Shown: positions 1 through 7,325 of the stretch, piece by piece
How the letters are laid out: each line of letters starts with the position of its first letter
Numbering within the stretch: position 1 is the stretch's first letter
NCBI GenBank assembly: GCA_003550945.1
Contig: PULL01000268.1
Coordinates: 1-13,261, forward strand
Direction: 5' to 3'
DNA length: 13,261 nt
Origin: Thioalkalivibrio sp.
GTDB taxonomy: Bacteria; Pseudomonadota; Gammaproteobacteria; Ectothiorhodospirales; Ectothiorhodospiraceae
The notes under the pieces: generated by a model
Seen by the model: only the letters and a program-made list of their open reading frames with translations
The model's database searches: none
What the model was told of the DNA's origin: nothing
Made by a program: the position numbers and the translations under genes

Positions 1-486
1 GGGACCGGCTCCGGCGCGATCGTGCTGGCACTGAAGAAAGAACGACCGCGACTGGAGGCCTGGGCCAGCGACCTCTGCCCTGCGGCCATCGCGGTGGCGG
101 CAGCGAACGCCCGCAGCCTGGGGCTGGCTGTACACTGGTTCTGCGGGCGCTGGCTGGAAGCGGTGGCTCCGCACCCAACGTTCGACCTGATCGTCAGCAA
201 CCCGCCCTATGTCGCCGCCGACGATCCGCACCTTCGGGCCGGCGACCTGCGCTTCGAACCGCGGAGCGCACTGGTGGCGGCCGACGCCGGACTGGCCGAT
301 CTGCGCGCCATTGTCGAGCAGTCCCGTTCCCGGCTGAAACCCGGTGGCTGGCTGCTGCTCGAGCACGGCGAAGCCCAGGGGCCTGCCGTGCGTGCGCTGC
401 TGCTGGACGCCGGCTACCGGGACGTCGCCAGCCACACCGACCTCGCAGGGCTGGAGCGGATTACCGAGGGGCGCATCCCGGCCTGA
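1..486 (+). CDS. prmC: PrmC, release factor glutamine methyltransferase (3' part, cut by window edge)
   Basis: This enzyme methylates the glutamine of the GGQ motif in peptide-chain release factors RF1 and RF2, using S-adenosylmethionine, in the cytoplasm. The reading frame is open from base 1, so the N-terminal substrate-recognition domain lies outside the window. The visible 161 residues are most of the Rossmann-type methyltransferase domain. They open on the glycine-rich AdoMet loop GTGSGAI. The diagnostic catalytic motif NPPY follows within VSNPPYVAADD, and the C-terminal end has the family pattern ending in ITEGR. In related genomes prmC follows prfA, which should lie just left of the window. 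The next genes on the same strand are a small unknown gene and moeB, so an operon is likely. Identification is firm; only the true start is missing. Confidence 0.95.
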   Translation, partial: GTGSGAIVLALKKERPRLEAWASDLCPAAIAVAAANARSLGLAVHWFCGRWLEAVAPHPTFDLIVSNPPYVAADDPHLRAGDLRFEPRSALVAADAGLADLRAIVEQSRSRLKPGGWLLLEHGEAQGPAVRALLLDAGYRDVASHTDLAGLERITEGRIPA

Positions 487-488
487 AC

Positions 489-515
489 CCCGGGGGCTCT
501 CGCCGGCTTCCCGGG
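489..515 (+). terminator. Possible hairpin after prmC
   Basis: Two copies of the self-complementary hexamer CCCGGG, at 489-494 and 510-515, could pair across a 15-nt loop just after the prmC stop. No T-run follows, so intrinsic termination is unlikely. It may instead be an mRNA-stabilising or processing hairpin, or chance in GC-rich DNA. Confidence 0.2.
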
Positions 516-565
516 AGTATTCGGCCCACTGGGCAAATCATCGGAGGCCAACTACCATCTAAGCC

Positions 566-967
566 ATGGACACGACCGTTTGCGCACGGGAAATCGTCTT
601 TAGCGGTCCGCACAGCGAGGCGGACCAGGCGCCCCCGGCCGCGCTGCTGCTCGCCGACTCACCCCTGGTCTCCGAAGTGGCGGTCGCCGGACCGAACCGC
701 GTGCTGGTCCGGTACGATCTGCGCGAAGTGACGTTTTCCGAGATCGAGTCCGCACTGGAGGAACTGGGCTTCCACCTGGACAACAGCCTGTTCACGCGCC
801 TGCGCCGCGCCTACTACACCTATTGCGAGGACACGCGGCGCGCCAACCTGCAGATCAGCTCGAACTGCTTCGGGCATTGTGCGCGACGCATCTTCGTGCG
901 CCACTACCAGCAGGGCGAGCACGGATGCCGGGACCAGCGGCCCTCGCATTGGCGCTCCTACTGGTGA
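566..967 (+). CDS. Small cysteine-containing protein of unknown function, HMA-like fold predicted
   Basis: I do not recognise a named family. The product is 133 residues with no signal peptide or membrane segment. Residues about 8-72 have the alternating pattern of a ferredoxin-like heavy-metal-associated (HMA) domain: a strand around VSEVAV, a strand LVRYD, then TFSEIESALEELGFHLD, as in metal chaperones. The usual CxxC metal loop after the first strand is absent. The C-terminal third is basic and aromatic, with Cys87, the pair Cys101/Cys105 (CFGHC), Cys121, and a final HWRSYW. ATG 566 is the first start after an in-frame stop at 560-562. A GGAGG at 543-547 lies 18 nt upstream, longer than usual spacing. 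It sits between prmC and moeB, 34 nt before the latter. A link to metal or sulfur-carrier chemistry is inference from context only. Confidence 0.7.
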   Translation: MDTTVCAREIVFSGPHSEADQAPPAALLLADSPLVSEVAVAGPNRVLVRYDLREVTFSEIESALEELGFHLDNSLFTRLRRAYYTYCEDTRRANLQISSNCFGHCARRIFVRHYQQGEHGCRDQRPSHWRSYW

Positions 968-1001
968 CGCCCCACCAGCCGGGGCACCCACCCGATCCCC
1001 G

Positions 1002-1760
1002 ATGAACGACGATCTCCTGCTGCGCTACAGCCGCCAGATCCTGCTGCCGAACATCGGCGCCGAGGGACAGGACCGCCTCGCGGCCGCCCACGCGGTCGTG
1101 ATGGGTCTTGGCGGGCTGGGTTCACCGATCGCCGCTTACCTGGCGGCCGCCGGGGTCGGGCGACTGACCCTGGTCGATTTCGATCACGTCGACCTCAGCA
1201 ACCTGCAGCGGCAGATCCTGCACGGACAGGCCGACATTGGCCGACTCAAGGTCGACTCGGCGGCGGACAGCCTGCAACGGCTGAACCCGGGATGCCGCCT
1301 GAACCGGGTGGCGCGCCGCCCGGACCAGCCGGAACTGGAGACGCTGTTCGCGGATGCCGACGTGATTCTCGACGGCACTGACAATTTCACCAGCCGGGCG
1401 CTGATCAACCGGGCTGCGGTCGCCACCGGGGTGCCATTGGTCTCCGGGGCGGTGATCCGCTTCGAGGGGCAGCTCACCACGTTCGACTTCCGGAATCCGC
1501 ATGCAGCCTGCTACCACTGCCTGTACGGGGACGGCGGAGAACTCGGCGAGACCTGCGGCGAATCCGGAGTGCTCGCGAGCCTTCCGGGGGTGATCGGCAG
1601 TCTGCAGGCCACCGAGGCGCTGAAGCTGCTGATCGGCCTGCCGACACTCGCTGGAAGACTGCTGCTGGTGGACGGACTCACGATGAACTTCCGGTCGCTC
1701 ACGCTGACCCGCGACCCGGCCTGCCCGGTCTGCGGCACGGCCGCCGCCGCGGGCGCATGA
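1002..1760 (+). CDS. moeB: MoeB, molybdopterin-synthase adenylyltransferase (HesA/MoeB/ThiF family)
   Basis: This enzyme adenylates the C-terminal Gly-Gly of the sulfur carrier MoaD (ThiS in the ThiF paralogue), so the carrier can be loaded with sulfur for molybdopterin (or thiazole) synthesis. The 252-residue product has the family's usual length of about 250. It opens with the typical RYSRQILLP. The nucleotide loop GLGGLG is at residues 35-40, followed by DLSNLQRQ at 64-71 and DGTDN at 124-128. The zinc site is Cys170/Cys173 (CYHC) with Cys241/Cys244 (CPVC). Cys185 in GETCGESGVL is at the position of the conserved crossover-loop cysteine. There is no C-terminal rhodanese domain. I chose ATG 1002 because the conserved N-terminus starts there; the open frame back to 879 overlaps the previous gene. 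No good ribosome-binding site is visible, which suggests coupling to the upstream gene. MoeB and ThiF are hard to separate by eye; the prmC neighbourhood favours MoeB. Confidence 0.9.
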   Translation: MNDDLLLRYSRQILLPNIGAEGQDRLAAAHAVVMGLGGLGSPIAAYLAAAGVGRLTLVDFDHVDLSNLQRQILHGQADIGRLKVDSAADSLQRLNPGCRLNRVARRPDQPELETLFADADVILDGTDNFTSRALINRAAVATGVPLVSGAVIRFEGQLTTFDFRNPHAACYHCLYGDGGELGETCGESGVLASLPGVIGSLQATEALKLLIGLPTLAGRLLLVDGLTMNFRSLTLTRDPACPVCGTAAAAGA

Positions 1761-1830
1761 GGCAGCCCGCAGCCGGAGCGCCTGAACACAGCGTGACCTC
1801 TGATGCCCGTGGGGGAGATACCCGCAGAAT

Positions 1831-1957
1831 GAAACGAAGCCACGGACGAACTCGGATGGACGCGGAAGCAAACGGCCGTACGCGATCTGATCACGCATTC
1901 CGTGCAGTGGGTGTTCTTCCGTGGCTATGCGCTCACGCCGACCGTATCCGTGGCGCG
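1831..1957. repeat. Degenerate intergenic repeat with 10-bp periodicity and inverted ends
   Basis: This element lies in the gap between convergent moeB and hslO. From 1841 there are four consecutive 10-mers carrying CGG at the same place: CACGGACGAA, CTCGGATGGA, CGCGGAAGCA and AACGGCCGTA. The left end AGCCACGG (1838-1845) is inverted as CCGTGGCT at 1919-1926, and the right-hand word recurs as TCCGTGGC at 1947-1954. The whole resembles the 'cacggatgaacacggatg' type of dispersed intergenic repeat I know from other bacterial genomes. That resemblance is from memory and was not searched. No credible coding sequence crosses it. Confidence 0.5.
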
Positions 1958-1969
1958 TGCAGCCAATCC

Positions 1970-2863
1970 TCAGTGCCGGGTGGAACCCACGTCCGGCTGG
2001 GGTTCGGCGGCGGCGAACAACGCCTCGGCATCCACCGCATCGAGACGGTATCGCGCGTTGCAGAACTCGCAGGTGACGACGATTTCGCCCTCCTGCGCCA
2101 AGGTCGCGCGCACCTCGTCCGGACCCAGCCCTTTCAGCATGTCCTGCACCTTGTCGCGCGAGCAGCCGCAGGCGAAGCGCATCTCGTGTCCGGCCAGCAG
2201 CCGCACCCGCTCCTCGTGGAACAGACGGCCGAGCAGGTCTTCGGCCGACAGGCCCAGGAGTTCTTCCGTCGACACGGTGTCGCTGAGCAGGGTGGTACGC
2301 GTCCAGTCCTCGGAGTCGCGCGGGGTGGGCGCGCCATCGGGCCCGGGCATGCCCTGCAGCAGCAGTCCCGCGACACGGTCCGGGCCGGCCGCCAGCCAGA
2401 TCCGTGTCGGTAGCTGTTCGGAGCGTTCGAAGTAGCCGTCCAGCGCCGCCGCAAGCGAGGGGCCCTCAAGCGCCACAACGCCCTGATAGCGCTCGCGTCC
2501 CGCGCCCGGGTCCAGCGTGATCACCAGCCGGGCATCGGCACCGAAAATCTCGGTGAGGTCGCCCTCCGGCACCTCGCCCCGGTAGCGCGCCAGCCCGCGC
2601 AGCGCGTGACTGCCCGTCGCCTGCACCACCAGCATGTGCAGCGGACCGGAACCGGTGACCTGCAGGATCAGGGAACCGTCGAATTTCAGCGTCGCCGCGA
2701 TCAGCGCGACGGCCGCATAGGCTTCGCCCAACTGCCGGTGCACGGCCGGTGGATAGCGGTGGCGCGCCAGCAGCGCCTGCCAGGACTCGTCGAGATGCAC
2801 CCACTCGCCACGCACCGGAGTGTGCTCGAGCAGGAAGCGATGCAGCGTATCCGAGTCCGTCAT
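1970..2863 (-). CDS. hslO: Hsp33, redox-regulated molecular chaperone
   Basis: Hsp33 is a cytoplasmic holdase chaperone activated by oxidative unfolding, which protects proteins from aggregation under oxidants such as hypochlorite. The product is 297 residues, normal for the family. The N-terminal chaperone domain is recognisable, including LKFDGSLILQVTGSGPLHMLVV around residues 59-80 and the linker segment with LGRLFHEE. The C-terminal redox switch is intact: Cys232 and Cys234 (CGC), then Cys265 and Cys268 (CEFC), the CxC...CxxC zinc site. Two adjacent ATGs exist at 2866 and 2863. The second gives the better spacing from the GGGAGG at 2873-2868 and is chosen. It follows gatB by 35 nt on the same strand, so it is probably the last gene of a gatCAB-hslO transcript. 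Confidence 0.95.
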   Translation of the reverse strand: MTDSDTLHRFLLEHTPVRGEWVHLDESWQALLARHRYPPAVHRQLGEAYAAVALIAATLKFDGSLILQVTGSGPLHMLVVQATGSHALRGLARYRGEVPEGDLTEIFGADARLVITLDPGAGRERYQGVVALEGPSLAAALDGYFERSEQLPTRIWLAAGPDRVAGLLLQGMPGPDGAPTPRDSEDWTRTTLLSDTVSTEELLGLSAEDLLGRLFHEERVRLLAGHEMRFACGCSRDKVQDMLKGLGPDEVRATLAQEGEIVVTCEFCNARYRLDAVDAEALFAAAEPQPDVGSTRH

Positions 2864-2898
2864 CATCCCTCCCGGAACTGCCTTCCCCTTGCGGGCGT

Positions 2899-4335
2899 TC
2901 AGTCCCCCTGAAGCCGGGCGCGCAGCCGCTCGTTGACCTGCGCCGGATTGGCCTTGCCCTGGGTTTTCTTCATCACCTGCCCGACAAAGAAGCCGAACAG
3001 CTTGTCCTTGCCGGATCGGTATTGCTCGAGCTGCGAGGGGTTCGCGGCGATCACCTCGTCGATGATCCGGTCGATCGCACCGGTATCGGTGATCTGCTTG
3101 AGCCCGCGCGCAGCGATGATCCTGTCGGCGTCGCCCTCCCCCGCCCACATCGCGTCGAATACCTCCTTCGCGATCTTGCCGGAGATGGTTTCGTCCTGGA
3201 TCCGGGTCAGCAACTGCGCCAGCGCCTGGGGCGCGACCGGGCTTTGGCCCACTTCCAGCTCGGACCGGTTCAGCGCCGCAGTGAAATCCCCCATCAGCCA
3301 GTTCGCGGCCAGCTTGGGCGCGTCGCAACCAGCCACCACCGCCTCGTAGTAGTCCGCAAGCTCGCGGGTCGCGGTCAGGGTGCCGGCATCGTACACGGAC
3401 AGCGCATAGTCACGAATGAAACGCTCGCGCTTCGCATCCGGCAGCTCCGGCATTTCGCCGCGCACCGACTCGATGTCCTGCGCGTGTATGGTCACCGGGA
3501 GCAGGTCGGGGTCCGGAAAGTAGCGGTAATCGTTGGCCTCTTCCTTCGACCGCATCGACCGGGTCTCGTCCCGGTCCGGATCGTACAGACGCGTCTCCTG
3601 CACCACCGTGCCGCCTGACTCGAGCAGATCGATCTGACGCTCGACCTCGAAGTTGATCGCGCGCTCGACGAAGCGGAAGGAATTAAGGTTCTTGATCTCG
3701 GCGCGCGTGCCGAACGCCTGCTGACCCTTCGGCCGGACCGACACGTTCGCATCGCAGCGGAAGCTGCCTTCCTGCATGTTCCCGTCGCAGATCCCGAGGT
3801 AGCGTACCAGCGCATGCAGCTTCTTCATGTAGGCCACCGCCTCCTTCGCCGAGCGCAGGTCCGGCTCGGAGACGATCTCGACCAGTGGCGTGCCGGCGCG
3901 GTTCAGGTCGATGCCCGTCATCGCCCCAAAGCCCTCGTGCACGCTCTTCCCTGCATCTTCCTCGAGATGTGCGCGCGTGATGCCGATGCGTTTGCGACCA
4001 CCGTCTTCCAGATCGATCTCGAGATGACCGCGCGCGACGATCGGCAGTTCGTACTGGGAGATCTGGTAGCCCTTCGGGAGGTCCGGGTAGAAGTAGTTCT
4101 TACGCGCAAACACCGATCGCGGCGCGATCTCGGCGTCGATCGCGAGGCCCAGCATCACCGCCTTGCGCACCACCGCCGCGTTCAGCACCGGCAACACGCC
4201 GGGCAGGCCGAGATCCACCGCACAGGCCTGCCGGTTCGGTTCCGCACCGTAGGCGGTCGCGGCTCCCGAAAAGATCTTCGACGCAGTGTTCAACTGGGCA
4301 TGAATCTCCAGCCCAATCACGGTTTCCCATTCCAT
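2899..4335 (-). CDS. gatB: GatB, Asp-tRNA(Asn)/Glu-tRNA(Gln) amidotransferase subunit B
   Basis: GatB is the tRNA-binding and kinase subunit of GatCAB. It phosphorylates the misacylated Glu-tRNA(Gln) or Asp-tRNA(Asn), which is then amidated with ammonia from GatA. The product is 478 residues, full length. The N-terminal signature WETVIGLEIHAQLNT is present, then YPDLPKGYQISQYE near residues 90-105, HLEEDAGKS, and NDYRYFPDPDLLPV. The C-terminal tail (GatB/YqeY-type helical domain) ends in NPAQVNERLRARL. The start at 4335 matches the conserved N-terminus; the frame stays open upstream only because it overlaps gatA. It begins 14 nt after the gatA stop, consistent with one operon. Only a weak purine-rich GGACGAAGA precedes the ATG. 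Confidence 0.97.
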   Translation of the reverse strand: MEWETVIGLEIHAQLNTASKIFSGAATAYGAEPNRQACAVDLGLPGVLPVLNAAVVRKAVMLGLAIDAEIAPRSVFARKNYFYPDLPKGYQISQYELPIVARGHLEIDLEDGGRKRIGITRAHLEEDAGKSVHEGFGAMTGIDLNRAGTPLVEIVSEPDLRSAKEAVAYMKKLHALVRYLGICDGNMQEGSFRCDANVSVRPKGQQAFGTRAEIKNLNSFRFVERAINFEVERQIDLLESGGTVVQETRLYDPDRDETRSMRSKEEANDYRYFPDPDLLPVTIHAQDIESVRGEMPELPDAKRERFIRDYALSVYDAGTLTATRELADYYEAVVAGCDAPKLAANWLMGDFTAALNRSELEVGQSPVAPQALAQLLTRIQDETISGKIAKEVFDAMWAGEGDADRIIAARGLKQITDTGAIDRIIDEVIAANPSQLEQYRSGKDKLFGFFVGQVMKKTQGKANPAQVNERLRARLQGD

Positions 4336-4349
4336 TCTTCGTCCGCCCC

Positions 4350-5804
4350 CTACGCGAAGGCCGCCGGCATGCGCTGATGCCAGCCGGTTTCCTGCTGGAA
4401 CTGGTGCGCCACGTTCAACAGACGCGCTTCGTCGAAATAGTTTCCGATCAGCTGCAACCCCACCGGCAGATTGCCGATGGTTCCAGCCGGCATCGACAGA
4501 CCCGGAAGACCCGCCAGATTCACCGCGATGGTGTAGATATCCGAAAGGTACATGCGGATCGGGTCTGCGCTCTTTTCGCCCAGCCGGAAAGGAAGCTCGG
4601 GGCTGGTCGGGCCGGCAATCACGTCCACCTGCTCGAAGGCGCGCCGGAAATCGTCGGCGATCAGCCGCCGGACCTTCTGCGCCTTCAGGTAGTAGGCGTC
4701 GTAATAGCCGGCGGAGAGCACGTAGGTGCCGATCATGATCCGGCGCTTGACCTCGGCGCCGAAGCCTTCGGCGCGCGAGCGCATGTACAGGTCCATCAGG
4801 TCGCGCGGATCGGCGCAGCGGTGCCCGTAGCGCACTCCGTCGTAGCGGGCCAGGTTGGACGAGCACTCGGCGGGGGCCACCACGTAGTAGGCCGGAACCG
4901 ACAAGCCACTGTTCGGCAGGCTGACCTCGACCAGCTTCGCGCCGCGCTCGCGCAGCACCGCGAGCGCGTCCTGCACCACCCGGCGCATGTCGGCGTCCAG
5001 GCCCTCGCCGAAGAATTCCCGGGGCAACCCGATACGCAGATCCTTCAGGTCGCGGGCGAGCCCGGCGGTGAAGTCCTCGACGGGGCGCTCCACGCTGGTG
5101 GAATCGCGGGGGTCGAACCCGGCCATCGCATTCAGCATCCGGGCACAATCCTCCGCGCTGGCGGCCATCGGGCCGCCCTGATCCAGGCTGGAGGCAAACG
5201 CGATCATCCCGTAGCGGGAGACCCGCCCGTAGGTCGGCTTGATGCCGGTGACCCCGCAGAACGCCGCCGGTTGCCGGATCGATCCGCCGGTGTCGGTGCC
5301 CGTGGCGGCGGGCACGAGCCGCGCAGCCACCGCCGCCGCCGACCCCCCGGAGGAGCCGCCGGGCACCCGTTCCGGGTCCCAGGGATTGCGGACCGGGCCG
5401 TAGTAACTGGTTTCGTTGGACGAGCCCATCGCGAACTCGTCCATGTTGGTCTTGCCCAGCATCACCGCACCGGCGGCGTTCATCCGTTCGACGACGGTCG
5501 CGTCGTAGGGGGCGACGAAGGCGTCCAGCATCTTCGAACCGCAGCTGGTGCGGACCCCTTGCGTGCAGAAGATGTCCTTCTGCGCCACCGGCAGCCCCAG
5601 CAGCGGTGCCTGCTCGCCCTTCGCGAGCCGCCGGTCCGCCGCGTCGGCCGCGGCGAGCGCGAGTTCCGGTGTCACGGTCACAAAGCTGTTGATACCGGCG
5701 TCCAGCCGTTCGATCCGCCCGAGGTAGAGCTCGGCCAGTTCCCGGCTGCTGATTTCACGGGCCTGCAGGCGGCGCGCCCAGTCCGAAAGGGTGTCGAGTG
5801 TCAT
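4350..5804 (-). CDS. gatA: GatA, amidotransferase subunit A (glutamine amidase)
   Basis: GatA is an amidase-signature enzyme. It hydrolyses glutamine and channels the ammonia to GatB for making Gln-tRNA(Gln) and/or Asn-tRNA(Asn). The product is 484 residues, the family's usual length. The Ser-cisSer-Lys catalytic set is complete: Lys76 in VAQKDIF, Ser151 in PGGSSGGSAAAVAA, and Ser175 in TDTGGSIRQPA. The Lys76-to-Ser175 spacing of 99 residues matches that in the well-studied Staphylococcus aureus GatA. The KDIFCTQG segment resembles the gammaproteobacterial KDLFCTQG form. It lies between gatC (34-nt gap) and gatB (14-nt gap) on the same strand. No strong ribosome-binding site is visible. Confidence 0.97.
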   Translation of the reverse strand: MTLDTLSDWARRLQAREISSRELAELYLGRIERLDAGINSFVTVTPELALAAADAADRRLAKGEQAPLLGLPVAQKDIFCTQGVRTSCGSKMLDAFVAPYDATVVERMNAAGAVMLGKTNMDEFAMGSSNETSYYGPVRNPWDPERVPGGSSGGSAAAVAARLVPAATGTDTGGSIRQPAAFCGVTGIKPTYGRVSRYGMIAFASSLDQGGPMAASAEDCARMLNAMAGFDPRDSTSVERPVEDFTAGLARDLKDLRIGLPREFFGEGLDADMRRVVQDALAVLRERGAKLVEVSLPNSGLSVPAYYVVAPAECSSNLARYDGVRYGHRCADPRDLMDLYMRSRAEGFGAEVKRRIMIGTYVLSAGYYDAYYLKAQKVRRLIADDFRRAFEQVDVIAGPTSPELPFRLGEKSADPIRMYLSDIYTIAVNLAGLPGLSMPAGTIGNLPVGLQLIGNYFDEARLLNVAHQFQQETGWHQRMPAAFA

Positions 5805-5838
5805 GGCTCGGGGTTCCGTCGCTGGACCGGGGGGGCGG

Positions 5839-6126
5839 TCATTCGATCACGCGCGGCACGAGGTAAACGCCGTTCTCCACAGCTGGCGCAATGGCCTGGA
5901 ACAGTTCGCGCTGGTCCGGCTCGGTGACCGTATCGGGGCGGAGCCGCTGCTCGGCGTCCAGAGGATGGGCCATGGGCTCGACGCCTTCGATTTCGGCCGC
6001 GTTCAGGGTTTCGACGAAATCGAAGATGTCGCTGAGAGCGGCCGCGAAACCCTCGGCCTCGCGGTCATCCACGGCCAGACGCGCCAGGTGGGCGATCCGG
6101 CGGACTTCGTCACTGGTCAGGGACAT
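5839..6126 (-). CDS. gatC: GatC, amidotransferase subunit C
   Basis: GatC is a small subunit that wraps around and stabilises the GatA-GatB interface. The product is 95 residues, the normal size. It starts MSLTSDEVRRIAHLARL, the typical first helix, and contains the usual middle motif VEPMAHPLD and the C-terminal GVYLVPRVIE. ATG 6126 is chosen because conserved sequence begins there; the frame open to 6189 runs back through the promoter region. No ribosome-binding site is seen, and a candidate -10 box is so close that the leader might be very short. It is the first gene of the gatCAB(-hslO) cluster and is divergent from mreB. The nature of the tRNA substrate cannot be decided here, because the presence of glutaminyl- or asparaginyl-tRNA synthetases is outside the window. 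Confidence 0.95.
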   Translation of the reverse strand: MSLTSDEVRRIAHLARLAVDDREAEGFAAALSDIFDFVETLNAAEIEGVEPMAHPLDAEQRLRPDTVTEPDQRELFQAIAPAVENGVYLVPRVIE

Positions 6127-6148
6127 GGCGGCAGCTTCGACGTATAGT
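6120..6148 (+). promoter_or_regulatory. Candidate sigma-70 promoter for mreBCD
   Basis: GGGACA at 6120-6125 (four of six to TTGACA) and TATAGT at 6143-6148 (five of six to TATAAT) are separated by 17 nt. Transcription would start near 6155, leaving a leader of about 97 nt before mreB that carries the hairpin at 6173-6203. The -35 box lies over the gatC start codon region. This was found by eye only. Confidence 0.4.
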
Positions 6149-6173
6149 ACGCGGGAGCGCAAAGTTACCACAA
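6144..6173 (-). promoter_or_regulatory. Candidate promoter for gatCAB
   Basis: Read on the minus strand, TTGTGG (6173-6168) and TACTAT (6149-6144) are separated by 18 nt. Matches to consensus are modest (three and four of six). The -10 box occupies the same bases as the plus-strand -10 for mreB, so the two promoters would compete. The start point would be about 10 nt from the gatC ATG. Confidence 0.25.
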
Positions 6174-6203
6174 AGCCCACCTTGCCCAAAGCAACGTGGG
6201 CTT
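6173..6203. promoter_or_regulatory. Inverted repeat / hairpin in the mreB leader
   Basis: AAGCCCAC at 6173-6180 and GTGGGCTT at 6196-6203 form a perfect 8-bp inverted repeat with a 15-nt loop. Inside the loop a second GCCCA (6184-6188) could pair instead with TGGGC (6197-6201), so two mutually exclusive stems share one right arm. No T-run follows directly. It could be an operator for a dimeric regulator or an mRNA structure controlling mreB. Confidence 0.45.
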
Positions 6204-6251
6204 GCTAGAGTTCCGCGTCTTTTCCGCCCGCCACCCGCATCAGGTCTAGCC

Positions 6252-7298
6252 ATGTTCAAACGCATCCTGGGGCTGTTTTCCAACGACATCTCCATTGACT
6301 TGGGTACCGCCAACACACTGATTTACATGCGCGGGCAGGGAATCGTGCTGAACGAGCCGTCGGTGGTAGCCATCCGGCAGGATCGCGGTCCCGGAGGACC
6401 GCGTTCGCTGGAGGCGGTCGGCACCGAGGCGAAAAAGATGCTCGGTCGTACCCCGGAAAACGTGATCACCATCCGGCCGATGAAGGACGGCGTGATTGCG
6501 GACTTCACCACGACCGAGAAAATGCTGCAGCACTTCATCAAGAAGGTCCACGAGCGGCGGGTGTTCCGCCCCAGCCCGAGGGTGCTGGTCTGCGTGCCCT
6601 GTGGCGCCACCCAGGTCGAACGCCGGGCGATCCGCGAGTCGGCCTTCGGCGCGGGCGCACGCAAGGTCTATCTGCTGCAGGAACCGGTTGCGGCCGCGAT
6701 CGGAGCCGGCATTCCACTGGACGAGGCGGTCGGCTCAATGGTGCTCGACATCGGCGGCGGCACCTCCGAGGTCGCGGTTTTGTCGATGAACGGCATCGTC
6801 TACTCCGAATCGGTGCGGATCGGTGGCGACACGTTTGACGAAGCGATCATGGCCTATGTGCGCCGCAACTACGGGGTGCTGATCGGCGAGGCGACGGCGG
6901 AACGCATCAAGCACGCGATCGGTTCGGCGTATCCCGGAAAGGACCTGCTGGAAATCGAGGTGAAGGGCCGCAATCTCGCGGAAGGCGTTCCGCGCTCCTT
7001 CACGCTGAACAGCAACGAGATCCTCGAGGCGCTGCAGGATCCGCTGCACGGCATCGTGTCCGCGGTGCGCACCGCGCTGGAACAGACCCCGCCCGAGCTC
7101 GGCGCAGACGTCGCCGAGCGCGGCATCGTGCTGACCGGGGGCGGAGCGCTGTTGCAGCAGATCGACCGGCTGATCATGGAAGAGACCGGCATTCCGGTGG
7201 TGATCGCCGAGGACCCGCTCACCTGCGTGGCGCGCGGCGGCGGACGCGTGCTGGAGATGCTCGACGAGAAGCGCGTCGACTTCCTGACCAGCGAGTAG
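6252..7298 (+). CDS. mreB: MreB, actin-like rod-shape determining protein
   Basis: MreB polymerises as ATP-bound filaments under the inner membrane and positions the elongasome (MreC, MreD, RodZ, RodA, PBP2) for lateral wall synthesis. The product is 348 residues, standard length. The N-terminus MFKRILGLFS is the amphipathic membrane-binding helix. Phosphate-binding loop 1 is ISIDLGTANTLIY (13-25), loop 2 is VLDIGGGTSEVAVLS (164-178), and the adenosine motif is GIVLTGGGALL (291-301). All actin-fold motifs look intact. A weak AGG at 6242-6244 precedes the ATG. It heads mreBCD, divergent from gatCAB, an arrangement also found in Pseudomonas relatives. It stops with TAG, in the same frame as mreC. 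Confidence 0.98.
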   Translation: MFKRILGLFSNDISIDLGTANTLIYMRGQGIVLNEPSVVAIRQDRGPGGPRSLEAVGTEAKKMLGRTPENVITIRPMKDGVIADFTTTEKMLQHFIKKVHERRVFRPSPRVLVCVPCGATQVERRAIRESAFGAGARKVYLLQEPVAAAIGAGIPLDEAVGSMVLDIGGGTSEVAVLSMNGIVYSESVRIGGDTFDEAIMAYVRRNYGVLIGEATAERIKHAIGSAYPGKDLLEIEVKGRNLAEGVPRSFTLNSNEILEALQDPLHGIVSAVRTALEQTPPELGADVAERGIVLTGGGALLQQIDRLIMEETGIPVVIAEDPLTCVARGGGRVLEMLDEKRVDFLTSE

Positions 7299-7313
7299 TC
7301 GTTCCCGCCAGCC

Positions 7314-7318
7314 GGAGG
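7314..7318 (+). promoter_or_regulatory. Ribosome-binding site deciding the mreC start
   Basis: GGAGG is a strong Shine-Dalgarno core. Seven nt later comes ATC (7326), in the mreC frame. The only nearby standard start, GTG 7321, is in another frame that stops after about 22 codons. Confidence 0.6.
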
Positions 7319-7325
7319 ACGTGTC

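Noticed and set aside
344..562. Plus-strand frame inside the prmC end
   Set aside because: It is a shadow of prmC in another frame with no ribosome-binding site.
879..1001. N-terminal extension of moeB to 879
   Set aside because: The added residues overlap the preceding gene and are not MoeB-like; the conserved start is at 1002.
1122..1898. Minus-strand open frame opposite moeB
   Set aside because: It is antisense to a complete, well-conserved moeB; the translation has no recognisable domain and runs into the intergenic repeat.
1757..2413. Plus-strand open frame across the intergenic repeat into hslO
   Set aside because: It is antisense to hslO with no family resemblance; hslO is complete on the other strand.
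2864..3328. N-terminal extension of hslO into gatB
   Set aside because: The extra residues are an out-of-frame shadow of gatB; Hsp33 homology begins at 2863.
4336..5148. N-terminal extension of gatB into gatA
   Set aside because: The residues are a shadow of gatA in another frame; GatB homology begins at 4335.
4377..5927. Long plus-strand open frame of 516 codons
   Set aside because: It lies wholly opposite gatA and its promoter side; the GC-rich codon bias of gatA leaves the reverse frame open. The translation is low-complexity and resembles no family.
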